Counted from the first letter of the stretch, positions 47,061-60,695 are shown. The stretch is DNA of 64,000 nt from Pomacea canaliculata (GCF_003073045.1 NC_037596.1:9562553-9626552), one strand, 5' to 3'. Notes: generated by a model not told the origin, from the letters alone. Numbers and translations: made by a program.

Positions 47061-48675
47061 GTGTCTAATCTCCTGAAGAACGGACAAAGGAAATCAGAAG
47101 AGGAGATGGCACCGCCCTCATAAACAAAGTAACCCACTCCCCATGCTTTTATGACGGAAGGATTAGAACTCCCTTGCACGGAACAATCGCTCAGAGTTTG
47201 GCACTCTTCCACATTTTTAATTCGACTTAATGGTAATAGAATAATTAAAATGTCCTTGGGCGGTTACTGTTGAGGTTACTGTTCAGACCAAACTTAATGA
47301 TGGGAAGCTTTGACCGTTAATGTTCCTTTAATTGTAGTCTGTGTGGAGAGGTTGTCTGTAGAACCCGAGGACTGTGAAGAGTGTTGACGTTGTTTACCTT
47401 GTCCTAAATGTCAAGAAAGGGAAGGTAGACAACGATTGTCGGGTAGATGTACGACATGTGCAGGTGTAGATGTACGACATGGGCTGCAGCAAATTTTGCA
47501 CCACGTGTTGCACCTGCGGCTGCACGTTAAACGTTCTACGTCAGACTAAAAGTCACTGAATCAGCCAACGACCACCTCCACCGTGTATGTCACCGGCTGT
47601 CCAGTGTCGTGACCCTCAATCAGTGGAAAATGTCGTTTTTCTCGGTGCACTGCATTTGTTCTCACCTTCCTGCTGGCGCGTGATGACCTCAACTCTTCCT
47701 CTCGTTTGTAAACTTATTACAGCTCAACGACTCTTTGGTTTCTTTACACCTTTTCTTCAAGATTTGTTTACTTTGTTAAAATAACAAACTCTCAGTAACT
47801 TTTCTGCAAGTGCAGTTTGCACGGTCGTCGCTTTCTGTAATGAATGTAGAAAACCAAATGTAGCTATTGTGTACACAAGGTGTGTTCTGTACATCCGGGC
47901 ATTGGAGTGTAGCTCCCCGAGTCATGTTCACATGATAGTGTGGCATTGTTGAACAGTTGATCTCTCTCTCACCTGAGGCTTTTTATTAGTGTTTGTGTGT
48001 GTTGGAGTGAGAGACTGAATGTGATAAATGTGCGTATTTGTTGAATCTTGTTTCGCGTGCTCACCGCCGGATTCATTTCCCGCTTCTTGATTTGTGGTTT
48101 ACGGCGGCTGTATTTTACTTTTACGATCTTAACCCTGTAACAGTACTTCCCTCCCTCTCTCGTTATTGTGAGGTGACAGTGCCGCGGTGACAGCGCATCA
48201 AAAAATAACAATAAATGTTAAAAATCAATCTCTCTCTCCTCACACACACACACACAACGCTTGAACAAACCAGCCATTGTTATGCAATTAACGGAAATTA
48301 GTTGGACGCCCTCGTAGAAACATTGAGCTCTGAGCTCTCAGTCAAACAAATGTTTTTTATCTTGAAAACCTTCCTGGCTTGACCTAGATCATGGCAGCCT
48401 AGTAACTTGAACCTGTTCATAATGAGAGCGATGTAGTCTTTGTATGAAACTTCTCTCTTCTCTCTCTCTGAATGATCTCCCTAGAAATGTGTAGGTTCTG
48501 TCTTCTCTCCTTTTTGTTAACAACTTTGTTCTTGGTACACAAGCCTTTACTAAGAGTAAAGATAACAAAGGAAGAAAAGAAGGTGGAAGGAAAAGGGCGA
48601 GGCAGTGATGCTTGTGTAACGCGTGTAACGGGCCTGTTGGTCACATGACCGGCGTGTGAGCGAGCTGCTGCACTA

Positions 48676-48755
48676 TCTCACTGACTGTATCCCTATCTTA
48701 CTGTATCCCTATCTCACTGTATCATTATCTCACTGAATGTATCACTATCTCAGCT
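48676..48755 (+). repeat. Degenerate 16-mer tandem repeat
   Basis: CTATCTCACTGTATCC-type units repeat about five times with substitutions. Confidence 0.6.
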
Positions 48756-51700
48756 GGTGTACACTAGAGCAGAGCTAAGGGATGTTTATTCACCGAGATT
48801 TCCTGTCCGTCGTTATGACAACGCCGCCCTTCATCAACAGAGAGAGTAAACAATGCGTCCTTAATTACCCATATCTTATTTATCTCATGCAAGCATGTCA
48901 AGAAGGCCTATCATCCGAATACTGAAAGTGCAATGATAGGAGGACAGTTCAAGAGGATACAACTCTACAACTACCAATAATCAAAATAACTGTCGTTGCT
49001 AAAGAGCAACTCCAGGTATTGAGACCACGTGACGTACCGTCTCTACGTGAGCAAGAGCTCAGGGATCGTAACCAGCGAGATATTGAGAGATTGCCGACAA
49101 AACAAGGGAGCGCCCTCTAGGTCCCGTCAATAGAACCATGACTTGTCACACATGCAGTTTAATTAACTTGACTGCAATCATTACACTCACTGCGGAATAA
49201 AGTCAGCGTCAGGTGTCGGGACTAAAACCAAGAGTATATTGTGTTTTGAAACAGCTTTCAAGCAATCATATTGGTTTACAATAAGCAGCATCAAATGCTA
49301 GTAATTTTCAAGTTGTAAAAAAATGAAGATAGAAAGAAAGAGAAAATGCTAGTAGAACCAATTTAGAGTGTAAACAATAACAATGTTTGAACTCTCTATC
49401 AGTGGGTCTAATAGTCAGTGTTTCTACAACACATTGTGGTTCTCTGTGAACTAAACTGTCATATGTCTAAATATTACAAAGAAATTAGATTCTATGAACT
49501 ACAGTATAGAGAAATCATCAGACATTGCCTGTGAGCCAAAGTGAGGGATGTCAGACACTAATGATTATGAACTTCAAAGTAGAGAGAAAGTCTCAGACAC
49601 TGTCTCCAAGCTGAGGTATAGGAGAATCTCGGACACAATGTTGGTATTACAGTATCAGGTGAATCAGATACAATGTATTACAGTATCACATACATGCTCC
49701 TGTACTTCTACTGACCTCATCCATATGAACCATTCTCTGTGTTGACTTCAACATCCTGTCGGAGCTCTGTCCAGTCACGAAGAGACGACGAAGGAAGCCA
49801 GACGACGATGGTGGTGAGACCTGCTGACTGTAGCTCACCCAGTTGTCCCACACAAAACGTGGATGTCTCGGCTTCCCCACCCTCTCATTACAATCACTTT
49901 AAGTTCCTGTTGGTCCCGTTCAGGTTCCGCCTACCTGCCGCGTTACCTGCCGCGTTACCTGCCACCCCACGTGACTGACGTCGCCGTGCAAGCCTCGTGA
50001 ACAAGTTGTAAAACTATCAAGCAAGCTGTGTGGTAGTGAGGACCTAGAGCCACATCTTCTCCACTAGACATCAACAGTGTCTCCCGAGTCTCTTGAGCGA
50101 AATGTGATCGTCGCCGCGTGGTGCAGCGTCCACCTCTGTTATCGGCGTCACGTGGCCGGTCGCCTCCATTGTCGTTGGCGTGGACTCAACGGCGAACGGT
50201 GTCAGCTGCGGCGTTATCTACGTTCGCGTTAATGGGCTACTCAGCAAACAGAATTGCAAATCTTGGTATCCCATGACGGTTTGGTGACCTTCCGATAGAT
50301 AGCATGTCTGTCCCCGAGCGCCTGCTGACCTCTTCATGATTCATATACGTCATGTGCTTTGCCGATCAACTCTCCCACCCTTCTCTGGCCAACTGCACTT
50401 GGACATATTTTACTAGAGGAATGATGATAAACAAGAACGAGACAAGCCAACATTTTCTAGTGATTTCTGGAGGGAAATAGAAACAACCTCTGTACCTAGT
50501 GCTGCAATAAGAGGCAAGGTAGAGTGTTTGTTTGCTGACCTGCATGCTGGATATACTGTTCACCTGTGCATTGTCCTTTCATTGTTAGTGCCACCAGCGT
50601 CAAAGTATTGTTTTACAATCTCCCAATGACTGAGAACTAGGTCTCAAACCAGACTTTGCAGGCAAAGTCTGAAGTTTTATAAATGAATACAACGAACAGG
50701 TTTAGGGAAGAATTATTAAAACCAAAATAATCGTCTGTCGGTTCATGAAGAAAAGAAGACAATTAATAATTTTGTTCGTGTTGTGAAGTCGATGAAGTTG
50801 GTGAACAAGGTGACATGGACCAGTAGGAATGACAACTACTTTTTTGTCAAGAGTTACTGTCTTTATGACTCCCATAATATGCTCTAGTAGGCTCTAATTA
50901 CACCTGAGAGACCAAAGATGATTGTTGTATTATAGAAAGAGACCAGGTCTGCGAGTGGAGATGTGTAACTGTGGTTACATTACAATTAAAACGGACAGAA
51001 ATTCTAGAAGCAAGCGGTTAGTTAGAAACAACGTTTATTTAATTTATAAACGACTATAACTCTTATTAGAAGTGGTTGAACCAATCCACAGACAGTTTTA
51101 CAGCCTCTCAGCAATTAGACAAGAGGACATGTGAGCAATCTATTATTGGCTGCCACTCAGCCCCTCTCAAGTTTATCAGTTATAAAATTGTTCTAAGAAA
51201 TTTAAAAGCTTGAAATGATTGAATGAGTCTTGAGATAATAAATTAACAAAGATATACTGACATTGACGTATTTAATAGAATAAATAACTCATTATTTGAT
51301 GGAAACTAAATAGCTGTTTGTTCTTTTGATGGAGGAGTACTGTTTAAGAACTCAGGATGTTTTTTTGTGTAAAGGTTGTTATATTCAATGCTTTAGATTT
51401 ATTTTTATGTGAAATAGTAGGGCGCCTTGATCTTTTAAATAAGCAAAATAAAACAAAAACTTAATATGCATAAAATTTGGAAAATTCGTTATAAACCCAA
51501 CCATTATCAAACAGCACTCTTTATCGTGATATAAGTCTCATCTGTCCAGGTGTGAAATTGTCTATTTACCTGTTGGTTCATGCGAAACAAGGGCACAAAT
51601 CCAACACTGGTGGCTACGTATGGTCGGTTGTATGGTGATGTTTATCACAAGACAATCTTCTGATTATGGCATTAAATAATTAACAGTTTTGATAACTGAT

Positions 51701-52348
51701 AAAGATGAGCAAACGTTTATTTTAGCTGAACAATCGTTCCGTTGGTTTGGTCCTTCAGTTTGATTGTTGTTACCGCATGATGTGGATGCTGCAGAGAAGC
51801 TATTACTTGAGTGTGACAACCAGCCGAGACAGAGACATCACGTGCTTCAGTATGTGTGCATACTTCAAAGTAAACTTAAATATGATATAGCCACATTTTC
51901 AGCATTTCTATACTTTTGTGTGTGAGTTTATGTGGTTTTCTTCCATCACGTGTCAGATGCTCTCGATTCAGTCTCGATTCAGTTTCTTGATATTTATTCA
52001 CTAAATCAAAGATGACAAGCGTACTGACTGCGGAGAAGGAGTGATGGTAAGGACAATTTTGTATATATCGCCCTAAGACATTCTCTCACAGTGGACGGTT
52101 GAGCGAACAGGCTATTATGTTTCAGTGATTACTATGTGAATATGTTAATTCATGAAAACCAAAATAAAACACACGTGTACCTGATAGCAGGAAGCCTTCT
52201 GGCATAAAGTGCCGACAACAGTTGTGACATTTCAATCTGTCCTCACATTTATTTACTGCACTTACAGGGTCCTTGTCCCCTTCGAGATGTGACTTCTTTC
52301 ATTGGTCCCACTTCCATTCCTTGCACACACCGTGTCCAGATACAGATA

Positions 52349-52442
52349 GTACCGTGTGCAAATATAACGCAGTTAGTACCGTGTGCAAATATAGCGCAGT
52401 TAGTACCGTGTGCAAATACAGCACAGTAACTATCGTGTGAAA
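52349..52442 (+). repeat. 27-bp minisatellite
   Basis: Three full units of GTACCGTGTGCAAATATA plus nine more bases (52349, 52376, 52403) and a partial fourth, with few changes. Confidence 0.85.
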
Positions 52443-52675
52443 ATGGATGCTGGCTTTCATTGCCTAATATGTGTCCTGATTGATATTGCTTTTAAAACCG
52501 GGTACATGCCTACACTCATGCGTGGGTACAAAATCTTAGTGTTTGTGAGGTTCCAGGATCAAGTCACCTTCACTCGGCTATTCACTCTACTGCGTGATAA
52601 GAGTGCATGACAATGCTGTCATATTCACCAAGTGTCAAGTAACTCAAAGCTGTTATGTAATACAAGCGATAAACC

Positions 52676-52830
52676 CATCGCGACTCCCGAGAACTGTCAT
52701 CCGTCCCACGAGATCGAGGTCATGCTGCTGTGGGCTCCTGACGTCATCCGATTCGCTCGAGCATGCGCACTCACTCGCTACGCTCACCTGCCGCTCGACC
52801 CACGATGCGAGAATGCAACCGAAACCTCGA
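52676..52830. promoter_or_regulatory. CpG-rich patch with CRE and NRF1-like sites
   Basis: CpG-dense relative to its AT-rich surroundings, with a perfect CRE palindrome TGACGTCA (52739-52746) and a GCATGCGCA NRF1-like half near 52764. Overlapping frames on both strands are a by-product of high GC. It could be a promoter, but no transcript start or first exon is evident. Confidence 0.3.
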
Positions 52831-52988
52831 GTATAGGATGATGAACAAGATAAGATGACTAAGTTTGATTTATGTTTATATCCAAGGTCCACACTTTGTA
52901 CAGCCCCTTACAACGCCATTAACCGGGCCATTACACTTCAGAAAGCTGTGGTTCACTAAACACATTTCACTCAGGATCTTTCTTTCAA

Positions 52989-53066
52989 ATCAGTGTCCTA
53001 TGGCAACACCTAATCAGTGTCCTATGGCAACACCTAATCAGTGTCCTATGGCAACACCTAATCAGT
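52989..53066 (+). repeat. 24-bp minisatellite
   Basis: Three perfect units of ATCAGTGTCCTATGGCAACA plus CCTA and a partial fourth. Perfect identity suggests recent amplification. Confidence 0.9.
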
Positions 53067-53920
53067 ATTTATCAGTGTGCTAATGGGTAAAGGGGGTCGA
53101 GGGTTCGTATCCCACTCAGGTGATAGCATTCTTTGACTGTGAGCGTCGTCTACAGGCAACAAGACTTCAGCTTCCTCATCATGGATCAAAAACAATTTCT
53201 ATCAAGAGTAAGTTCTGTGTCTGACAAAGTCGCTTTGACAGTTGGCCACTTTTGCAGAAATAAGAATTTTATTTGTCTGGAAGCAGAACCGAAGCAAACC
53301 TCTTAATGATCTGAAAATTGTCTATCCTCTGTGTGTGGGGTGTGGAGGAGAGGGCGTAAGTAGGTGGCATGTCTGGTCGTAAAAACGGTAATTAAAGTAT
53401 TAATTCTTATTTATTGCTTTTTATATATCTTAGGTTATTTGACAACCTCATCATGGTGAAATTTAAATGCAGTAAGCAACCAATCCCTATGAGCATTTCT
53501 CTGTCCACAAGCGTTCCTTACAGTAATAAAAAAAATGCGACAACTTTGATAATATTTATTAACCTCATATCTTGCAGCAGTGACTGTAGGCGATAGTTTT
53601 GCTCGTGGCAGTGACACTTGTATGCTTTCTCCGACTTTCATACCCTTGATACAATCTGATTGAACACACTCCATTTATCTGAAACCCTGATCGAAATGTC
53701 CACCGGGTATCGTAGAGTTTGTTATCAGCAGGAAGCTCTCTCCTCTCTCTTCGCATCGTTTCCACGCACAGAATTTTTAAATAGTTGTTATCGGGATCAT
53801 AGAAAGTACTAACTTCTCTCCTGCCATTTTTTAAATTTAAAGTTGACAGTTGACACAGCAGTGGTCTTTTCCTTAACTACAGACGAGAATAAGCTCATGA
53901 TAAACATCGCCAGGTAGCAA
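53067..53920. other. Intergenic, possible SINE B box
   Basis: A GAGGGTTCGTATCCCACTC string at about 53099 looks like a tRNA B box from a SINE, next to the minisatellite. Nothing else is recognisable; the remaining frames are short. Confidence 0.3.
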
Positions 53921-53924
53921 CGGC

Positions 53925-54330
53925 AGGGATCCGGATGAACGGGATGCAGGTGGAGGAGGTGCAGTCCTTGAAGTACCCGGGCACTGGCGGCGGGGAGGAC
54001 GTACGTCTCATGATGACAGCAGCGACAGAGACGATGGCCAGACTATATCTATATAACAATATATATAACAATATCTATATAACAATATCCGGGCAACAGA
54101 AGTGGCGGCTTCCACACCAAAGTCAGGCTCTACAGTCTCTCCTTGTGACAGTCGTGTGCGGCTGCGACACGTGGATCCTGCTCACTTGATCGGAGCGACA
54201 GAAGAAAGTGTTAGAAGTGAAATTGTTCAGGAGACTCCTCTGGATTTCCTACAGAGAACAACTTAGTTCGCAGCCTAGTCACCTGCTCGGTAGGCCCCAG
54301 GACTCTCTGCTCGCCACTGACCCCTACTTC
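53925..54330 (+). mobile_element. LINE reverse transcriptase fragment (RTE-like)
   Basis: Reads MQVEEVQSLKYPG, then DVRLMMTAATETMARL, then CGCDTWILLT, a stop, and SERQKKVLEVKLFRRLLWIS. This is the VEEV-SFKYLG...ATA-MARL...GCETWTLL...KCLRRLLRI order of RTE-like elements. An AT-rich 17-mer repeat (54043-54087) interrupts it. A dead fragment, related to the one at 35340 but on the + strand. Confidence 0.65.
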
Positions 54331-55613
54331 CGTTATAACAATCGACGAGTGTGCACTACGCATGCGCTAAATAGTTGACAAAGTACCCTGATTGCTTTTT
54401 TCGTCAGTTTTCTTAAGTAAACCTGTATTCCAGAAAGATCTTCACTAATAAAACTGAATGGCTCAACAGTTTAAAAATTACTCTAATGATTCACAAAGAC
54501 TTCGACCAGGCATGCAGAGCAGCCATGTTCGACACCCCAGTGAACGGAATTCCTCTTGACTTATTAAACGGCTCGTGAAATGTCTACACTCTGACATTCT
54601 CCGATGTGGCAGCCAAACGACAACCAATAGGAAGCTGCACCATCAAGTCCCGCTGTGAGTCCCCTCGACCACCTCTCCATCCCCATGAAAAGGTCCTTCA
54701 TTCCCTCACGCACGACTGTCACCTGATCTACGTTCGATCGAAACTTCCCCAATACTCCCTGCACTGTCTGTGAAATCTCCGCATTGATAAACCCTAGTGT
54801 CTCTCCCCCACCCCACAGCCCAACCCTCCCCATCCACACAATCCCCTCACCCCACCTGACACACTTCCTAGCTACTTTGACAGATGTCACACTTTCACAA
54901 CAGCTTACAAACAAACAAAGCGAAAGAAAGTGATGAAAAAAAGCGGAAAAGAAAAACTGAAAAACAAAAAAAGGATATATATATAATAGAAAATAAATAT
55001 AGAAATCCTTCAAGATGAGAAATGCAAGAAGGTGCGTTTAAGAAGGAGAGAAAAAAGAAGAAAAGAACATGGTAGAAGCACGGAAAAGACAATAAGAGCA
55101 AAGAGAAAGAATGGAAAGGGAGAAGAAACGATATAAAAAGACGACAGAGACTGAAAAAATCAAAAAGATGACAAGGCTTCTGTAATACTGTTCACCAATT
55201 CAAACTACGCAATACCTACATACCTTTCTGAGAAATAATAACACCAGAACAGACACTGCTCTCATCAGTCAGGAAAACAATATCATCTTTCTGTTTCACA
55301 CACTTCAGGATCTCAGTCGTCCTTATTTTCAATGCCACCCATGAACTGACAGGAAAGTTTTATTTCCACAGCCAGCTGTTTGTGTCACTTTGTTTATCAG
55401 ACTAACACTTACTTTCCTCATAAAGCACAAACAAAAAGTAATTGAGAGAAACAGCTTTCCTTCAAAATCGTTAGACCTGATGACAGAGGTGTTCGTCGGT
55501 CTCACGATGTGAGAGACTAGACACCTGCCACACATTAAATAATAGGTGTCTGGTGGTCCTGGACCTCATGCACAGCATCTTATTGACAGCAGACACAACG
55601 TCACTGCTGTGTA
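54331..55613. other. Intergenic, purine-rich stretch
   Basis: Includes an A/G-rich + strand at about 54900-55160 that opens long aromatic-rich minus frames with no domain. No gene supported. Confidence 0.4.
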
Positions 55614-55660
55614 CAAACAAACAAACAAACAAACAAACAAAACAAACAAACAAACAAACC
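55614..55660 (+). repeat. (AAAC)n microsatellite
   Basis: About eleven CAAA units with one interruption. Confidence 0.9.
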
Positions 55661-55763
55661 GAAAACATTGGATCCTAATGAGCCTTTAGACGAGTTAGAA
55701 TTTCCTACAAACTTCTTCAAAAGAAAAAGCAATTATATATTGGAGCGCCTAAAGACAACTTGC

Positions 55764-55970
55764 TATAGTGTTGTTATAGTGTTGTTATGGTGTTGTTATA
55801 GTGTTGTTATAGTGTTGTAGTGTTGTTAAAATGTTGTTATAGTGTTGTTATGGTGTTGTTAGAGTGTTGTTGTAGTGTTGTTATAGTGTTGTTATAGTGT
55901 TGTTATGGTGTTGTTAGAGTGTTGTTGTAGTGTTGTTATAGTGTTGTTATAATGTTGTCATAGTGTTGTA
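55764..55970 (+). repeat. 11-bp minisatellite
   Basis: About 18 units of GTGTTGTTATA with variants GTGTTGTTATG, GTGTTGTTGTA and shortened forms. A 55-bp stretch appears twice inside it, suggesting higher-order duplication. Confidence 0.85.
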
Positions 55971-56363
55971 CTCACCTCCGCTGTCTGTCTACTCTGTGGA
56001 CTGTCATAAGCTCAAAGCAGAAACAGTTTCAATCCTCCAACATCCCCGTTCACACTTTAACCACAAATGTCTGTATCGTCACCTGCTTTCTTGATGAGTG
56101 AAATACACACTCATCATGCAAAATGTTTGGAGGCCTCTTTGGTTCAAAGACAAAGAACACTCGAGTCTGCACAATTGTTTTGTTTACGAAGCAACTGTGT
56201 TACCAGAAACCACATGGGTTAAAGGTCAGTCGGTGGTGTAATCACCTAATCTCTTGAGACTCCGCCCTTGACAAAAACGCATTAAACAGCCTTTAAAAAA
56301 AACTTGAAAGTGTCGTACTATAGAGCGAGTTGCAAGCTACTATAGACTAGCAAACCCGATTAA

Positions 56364-56790
56364 TTGCTTGTAACGGTGAAGGTGCAGTGCCGACGTCACA
56401 AACGCTTACATTGCTCGGATACCCGTATAACTGAACTCTGTTCACCCAGCTGTGTAGTAGCTGACTGTCGAGGGTTGCGAGAGGAAACGGATACAAAACC
56501 TCAGGAGATAACCATGGACTCTCGTTACTGTAATGACAGCATTACGTGAAACATTTAGCGCATGCGCAGTGGCACTCAAACCTCGGTGCGCGGCTGTCAG
56601 TCCCTTCACCGACACACACACACGTACGTGTAAAGAGAAGGACGAAGAAATCCATTGTTGTGGTATCAAATTGTTGCATCGATTGAAAAAGAAACTGGGA
56701 GAAGAAAACACGATATCTTCTGTCATCCCGAGTGATGAAATCCTAAAACTCAGATTGTATCCGGCTGACATTTTGAGCCAGGAACTCTGA
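56364..56790 (+). other. Candidate coding stretch near an NRF1-type site
   Basis: Two overlapping + frames (56364-56549 and 56533-56790) flank a perfect GCGCATGCGC palindrome (56558-56567). The second ends HRLKKKLGEENTISSVIPSD...ILKLRLYPADI, which looks protein-like but matches nothing I recognise. A minus frame overlaps it. Could be a first exon or chance. Confidence 0.2.
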
Positions 56791-56977
56791 TAAATGAGCC
56801 GTCTACATCCTTAAGATAACATACTATGTAATTTGTTTTTAAAAGTGGGTGGAACTCACAGTAAGAAGAAAAAATTAGCACGTGTAATAAATATTCTTAT
56901 TACTGAGATAATATAAATACTTACACTGGTCATTATTCTACTGCCTTAAAATGTTATTCTGATGTATTTGTAAACTC

Positions 56978-57087
<110 letters not shown>

Positions 57088-57151
57088 TGGCTGATTTTAC
57101 ATTTTTAACAGTATTAAAGAAAAAAAATACGCACACACACATATACAAGAG

Positions 57152-57330
57152 CAGACCTGGGCAAACGCCGGCCCGCCTCCTGTCTCTGACCGGCCCGCCC
57201 GCTGGCCGCCCACCAGTAAATATACTATATACAGTATTGGGTAAAACTGAGTTAACTATATTAGTCCGGCCCTCTAGAACCATTCCAGTTTCTCATCCGG
57301 CCCCTTGGGAAAATTAATTGCCCACCCCTG
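57152..57330. mobile_element. hAT MITE, left copy
   Basis: Ends CAGACCTGGGCAA and TTGCCCACCCCTG; the right end inverted reads CAGGGGTGGGCAA, a typical hAT terminus. GC-rich CCGGCCC blocks lie near both ends. It is flanked on the left by TACAAGAG (57144-57151) but not on the right (GTCTACAC). By eye about 90% identical to 61141-61302, same orientation. Confidence 0.85.
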
Positions 57331-57618
57331 GTCTACACACTCTCTCTCTCCCACACACACACAGACACATGCAATTACTGCATACCTGAATAAACCATAT
57401 CTGTTTTCAGTTTTCACAGCGCTCGTACACGGAAAAACAGAAACAAAGTTGAAGCCTCCGTAGTCGGTGACGTAGATAATCAACAGTCCGTGGTCAGAAC
57501 AATCAGGTCAGCGCTAATGTTTGTGTTAGCTTCAGGAGTGGAGCTCTCACTAACAGACTGATTAGCAGACAATGAATACAGTGAAGATAATAACTGATGT
57601 TAATGGCAGCATTATAAG

Positions 57619-57913
57619 TCAGTTTAAAGAAACGCAAGACATCAGATTGCTAGCATATGATTCTTTTATAGGACGAAGCGTAGAACCTGTGCTCATGATG
57701 GTAGAAATGTTCTCGGCGACACGGGGAGGCTCATTGCTGATCTGCGGTGTTGTGTCCACAGGCTGACTTCCGGTGTCCGCCAGCATGGCTGACTGGGCGA
57801 GAAGAAGATCTGATCGCAGGACGGACAACTCTCTTTGCACCTGCAGACCTTGAAACTGTGAACGGAGCGCTTGTGTTTCGCTCGTCACTTCTCTCAACAC
57901 GTTTGGATGTGGA
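57619..57913 (-). CDS. Candidate coiled-coil exon, unknown gene
   Basis: Minus strand: a good acceptor (TTATTATTATTTCTCAG) precedes an open frame of 97 codons. It begins PHPNVLREVTSETQALRSQF and continues with heptad-like leucines to about residue 45, then a Pro/Thr-rich stretch (TGSQPVDTTPQISNEPPRVA), ending at a stop near 57619. The hydrophobic periodicity and the splice site argue for a real last exon, but no partner exon was found upstream and I know no matching family. Confidence 0.35.
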
Positions 57914-58173
57914 CTGAGAAATAATAATAAACTAGATATTGAAAGTATTTAAACCATTATGTTAGTAAGCATCATTTCTTCTATGTCACTTACTGGTCAA
58001 TTCTGATTGAACGCTGTCATAGGACACTGATCTAAATGAAATTTATCTAGGGTTATTGTTGTTGACGACAGCTTGTCCTTTCAAGCCTAGGATGTATCAA
58101 TGAGAAATAAAGTGTGTTTGTGTAGTGTGTTTACAAATACCAGTTTTTCTGTGAACAGATATAACCAACATCG

Positions 58174-58235
58174 TAACCCTAACTAAACCTAACCCATGCC
58201 TAACCCTAATCCCAGTCATAGCTAACCCTAATGCT
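58174..58235 (+). repeat. Degenerate interstitial telomere-like repeat
   Basis: TAACCCTAACT, AACCTAACCC, CTAACCCTAATCCC and CTAACCCTAATG follow one another: CCCTAA motifs with spacers. The animal telomere unit is TTAGGG, so this may be a relic of repair or chance. Confidence 0.45.
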
Positions 58236-60695
58236 ATCTCATGTGAATGACAGACAGCTAATAAAGAAAAACGCCAAGAACAAGCAGAGAAATAAACAAG
58301 TGAAACAACAACGATTTGAAAAGAAAACTAAGCAAAATAACACGCACGCACGCATGCACATTCATCGCTGACATCAACAACATTCCAACGATGCCAGCTC
58401 GTACCACTAAACTACAACAGCCCCACTGACACCTGTGATGCTTTTTCGTGGTTTGTTTTTCCCCCAACTTCTTCAAACGTTTTTGCTAAAATGTTCTGGA
58501 GATGTTGGTATAAAGAAAAACAATTCAGTGTCCCGAATGTATCTCAGATACCCTTCTGTGGACAGGTATGCAGGTCTGAACCTCGTCTGACTAGACTACT
58601 GTACAGAACTAGTCATGCGTGAGATAAAAAGAAGACTGTAATATCTGTGAGAGCGCACAAGAGAAAGACAAGCCTTGACATTGGCAGATGCCGATGTTTA
58701 ATTATTTCTAAATGCACTTTTATCAAAGGATCAAATGCGCGCACTTTTCACGCAAGACGAGTTTTGTGTTACAGGCTTTTTTACGAGGCTTCTACTGAAC
58801 ATGACTAACTTTAACTGTACTTTACTTTGGGAGGTTGGAGGGGGTGAGAAAGGGTGTGTATGGGAGGAGAGTGGTGACCCCATGAATTTGTTGCTGTTGG
58901 TAATGCCCTCCTCCTGTTATGGTATTCCTTGCTTTATGGTCTGAGTCCACATGTACCGGACTGGCTGCGACATCCCTTACATGCTATTGTACCTATATTA
59001 TGACTGCCATTTAGTTTAGCTACTGTGTATCATTCATAGTGTAGCATACTTGTTCTTGCTCTGTGGCCTTAATGGTAACAGTTTCTTGATGTATGAGTTG
59101 TAATTGTTAAGTGAAAACCATACCTTGACTATTATTTTATATGTTTACCCTGTTTATATTATTTGCATGGATTCGAGTTTTTATTTCTTGCCGATATATA
59201 TACACATAAGTTTTTGCTTTGTTGAAATCTAGATTGTGCATCTTTATGCTGCTTTACTTTCTTTATAATTCTTACGGATTAAGAATGTGTCAGAATGTAG
59301 ACACCTTGTGTCTGGTTAACTTGCGACAATGCAGTTGATGTTCTCTTGGTACAGTGTACTATGTCTAACCTTCAGACTTCATGCCTACTCGTTCTGTAGT
59401 CTTCTTCTTTTTACTCCCTTTCCACCCTCTGTGACTCATAGGGTTGCAGTGACACTGTAGCGGGGGTTGTTTGACACAGGGTGTGGTTGCTAGCCCCACA
59501 CCCAACCTTCCTCCTTCATCCAGGCTTGGGGCCGACAGGTTAGCCGGGGGTTCCCTTGTTCTGAAGACAGTCTAATGTATGACTCATTGCTGTCATTAGA
59601 CCTTGTCAATACAAACTATTTTACAGAGCACGTATGCACCTTTTCTATACAGCTTTGTTGGTTTTTTTTCACGATGCAGCAACGATCTCTACCTGTCCTA
59701 ACCCTAACCTCCTTCCTACTTTTATCTCACTTTCCTAAACATCCGTGCTCTCCATTTTTACCAACTACGGTGCTAAATCGTCTTTATGGGAAGGGACCTT
59801 TCTTAACAACAACACCTTGCTTGACCGAACAGTCATGACAAGCAACTCAGTAGTAACTGTGAAGACCTGCCGGCTAAATGTTGTCTGCGTGTGTCGGTGT
59901 ACAAACCTTCATCGCTGTGCATTGGACATTGTTACAAAAAACACTTGTTCCAAACCATTCTGCATTCTTAAAGATCAGTCACCTGAGTATTTTAAATATA
60001 TTTTAATTACTGTTCTTGACAGCTTGCCAGACTAATCTTGACCATGGAAAATGATAAGTCGAGAGGTAAGAGCAATATGAAATTGTTGAAAATTGTTGAA
60101 AAATATAACATAAACTAGACACAGTTACATACACAGCATGCACGGAAATAATCGTCGAGTACGTTCAGTCAACAAACAATTCAGTGAAAACAATCTAGTC
60201 CTGAAAACTTAAAACCCTCTGGAAGGTGTTTAAAAAATATAATGCTTACGACACACCAAGTTAAAAAAAAGTTTCAGAGTAAAACCTCACACAAACATTA
60301 AAAGTCAAAGAGCTAAAGAAAATATATGAGACATTAAAATGGTAATTCATGTACTTTTGTAATATGGAGAAAGAAATTATTGTATTGAGCATATATTTGA
60401 ACAATCCCCCAAGACAGTTTGAGTGACGGGCCCGCATCTCTCCACGTGTTTACCCGGAGACCTGTCCTGGCAGACTGACACAACTGTTGCCAGACAAGGA
60501 ACAAACGATTGAAATGAACAAATGAACGAAGCCATCTTGTCATGAACTTTGAACGTTGATGATTGGTTGAGTTTCATGCTATTAATTTTAATGCCTAGTG
60601 CATTACCGACTGTAATGAGTCGAATATTAACCTGGCACAGTATGAGTTTCTGATATGGGGCTATTAATTTGTTTGCATGAGAACAGTTTCATGTA

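Larger units (their letters stand above)
44526..52348. other. Intergenic region upstream of copy 7
   Basis: Nearly 8 kb without a recognisable gene. It holds a possible SINE tail (45969-46020), a tRNA-like SINE piece (46970-47060), a 16-mer repeat (48676-48755), and a degenerate repeat with a CAGACA or GGACACA core (about 49440-49700). All reading frames are short and lack family features. Sequence just above 44525 should contain the copy 7 promoter; no TATA box is clear. Confidence 0.4.

Noticed and set aside
52594-52892. Overlapping frames on both strands in the CpG-rich patch
   Set aside because: Open frames in all directions are expected from the base composition; no protein family is recognisable.
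54564-55101. Minus-strand frames rich in Phe and Leu
   Set aside because: They mirror an A/G-rich + strand and show no domain, start context or splice signals.
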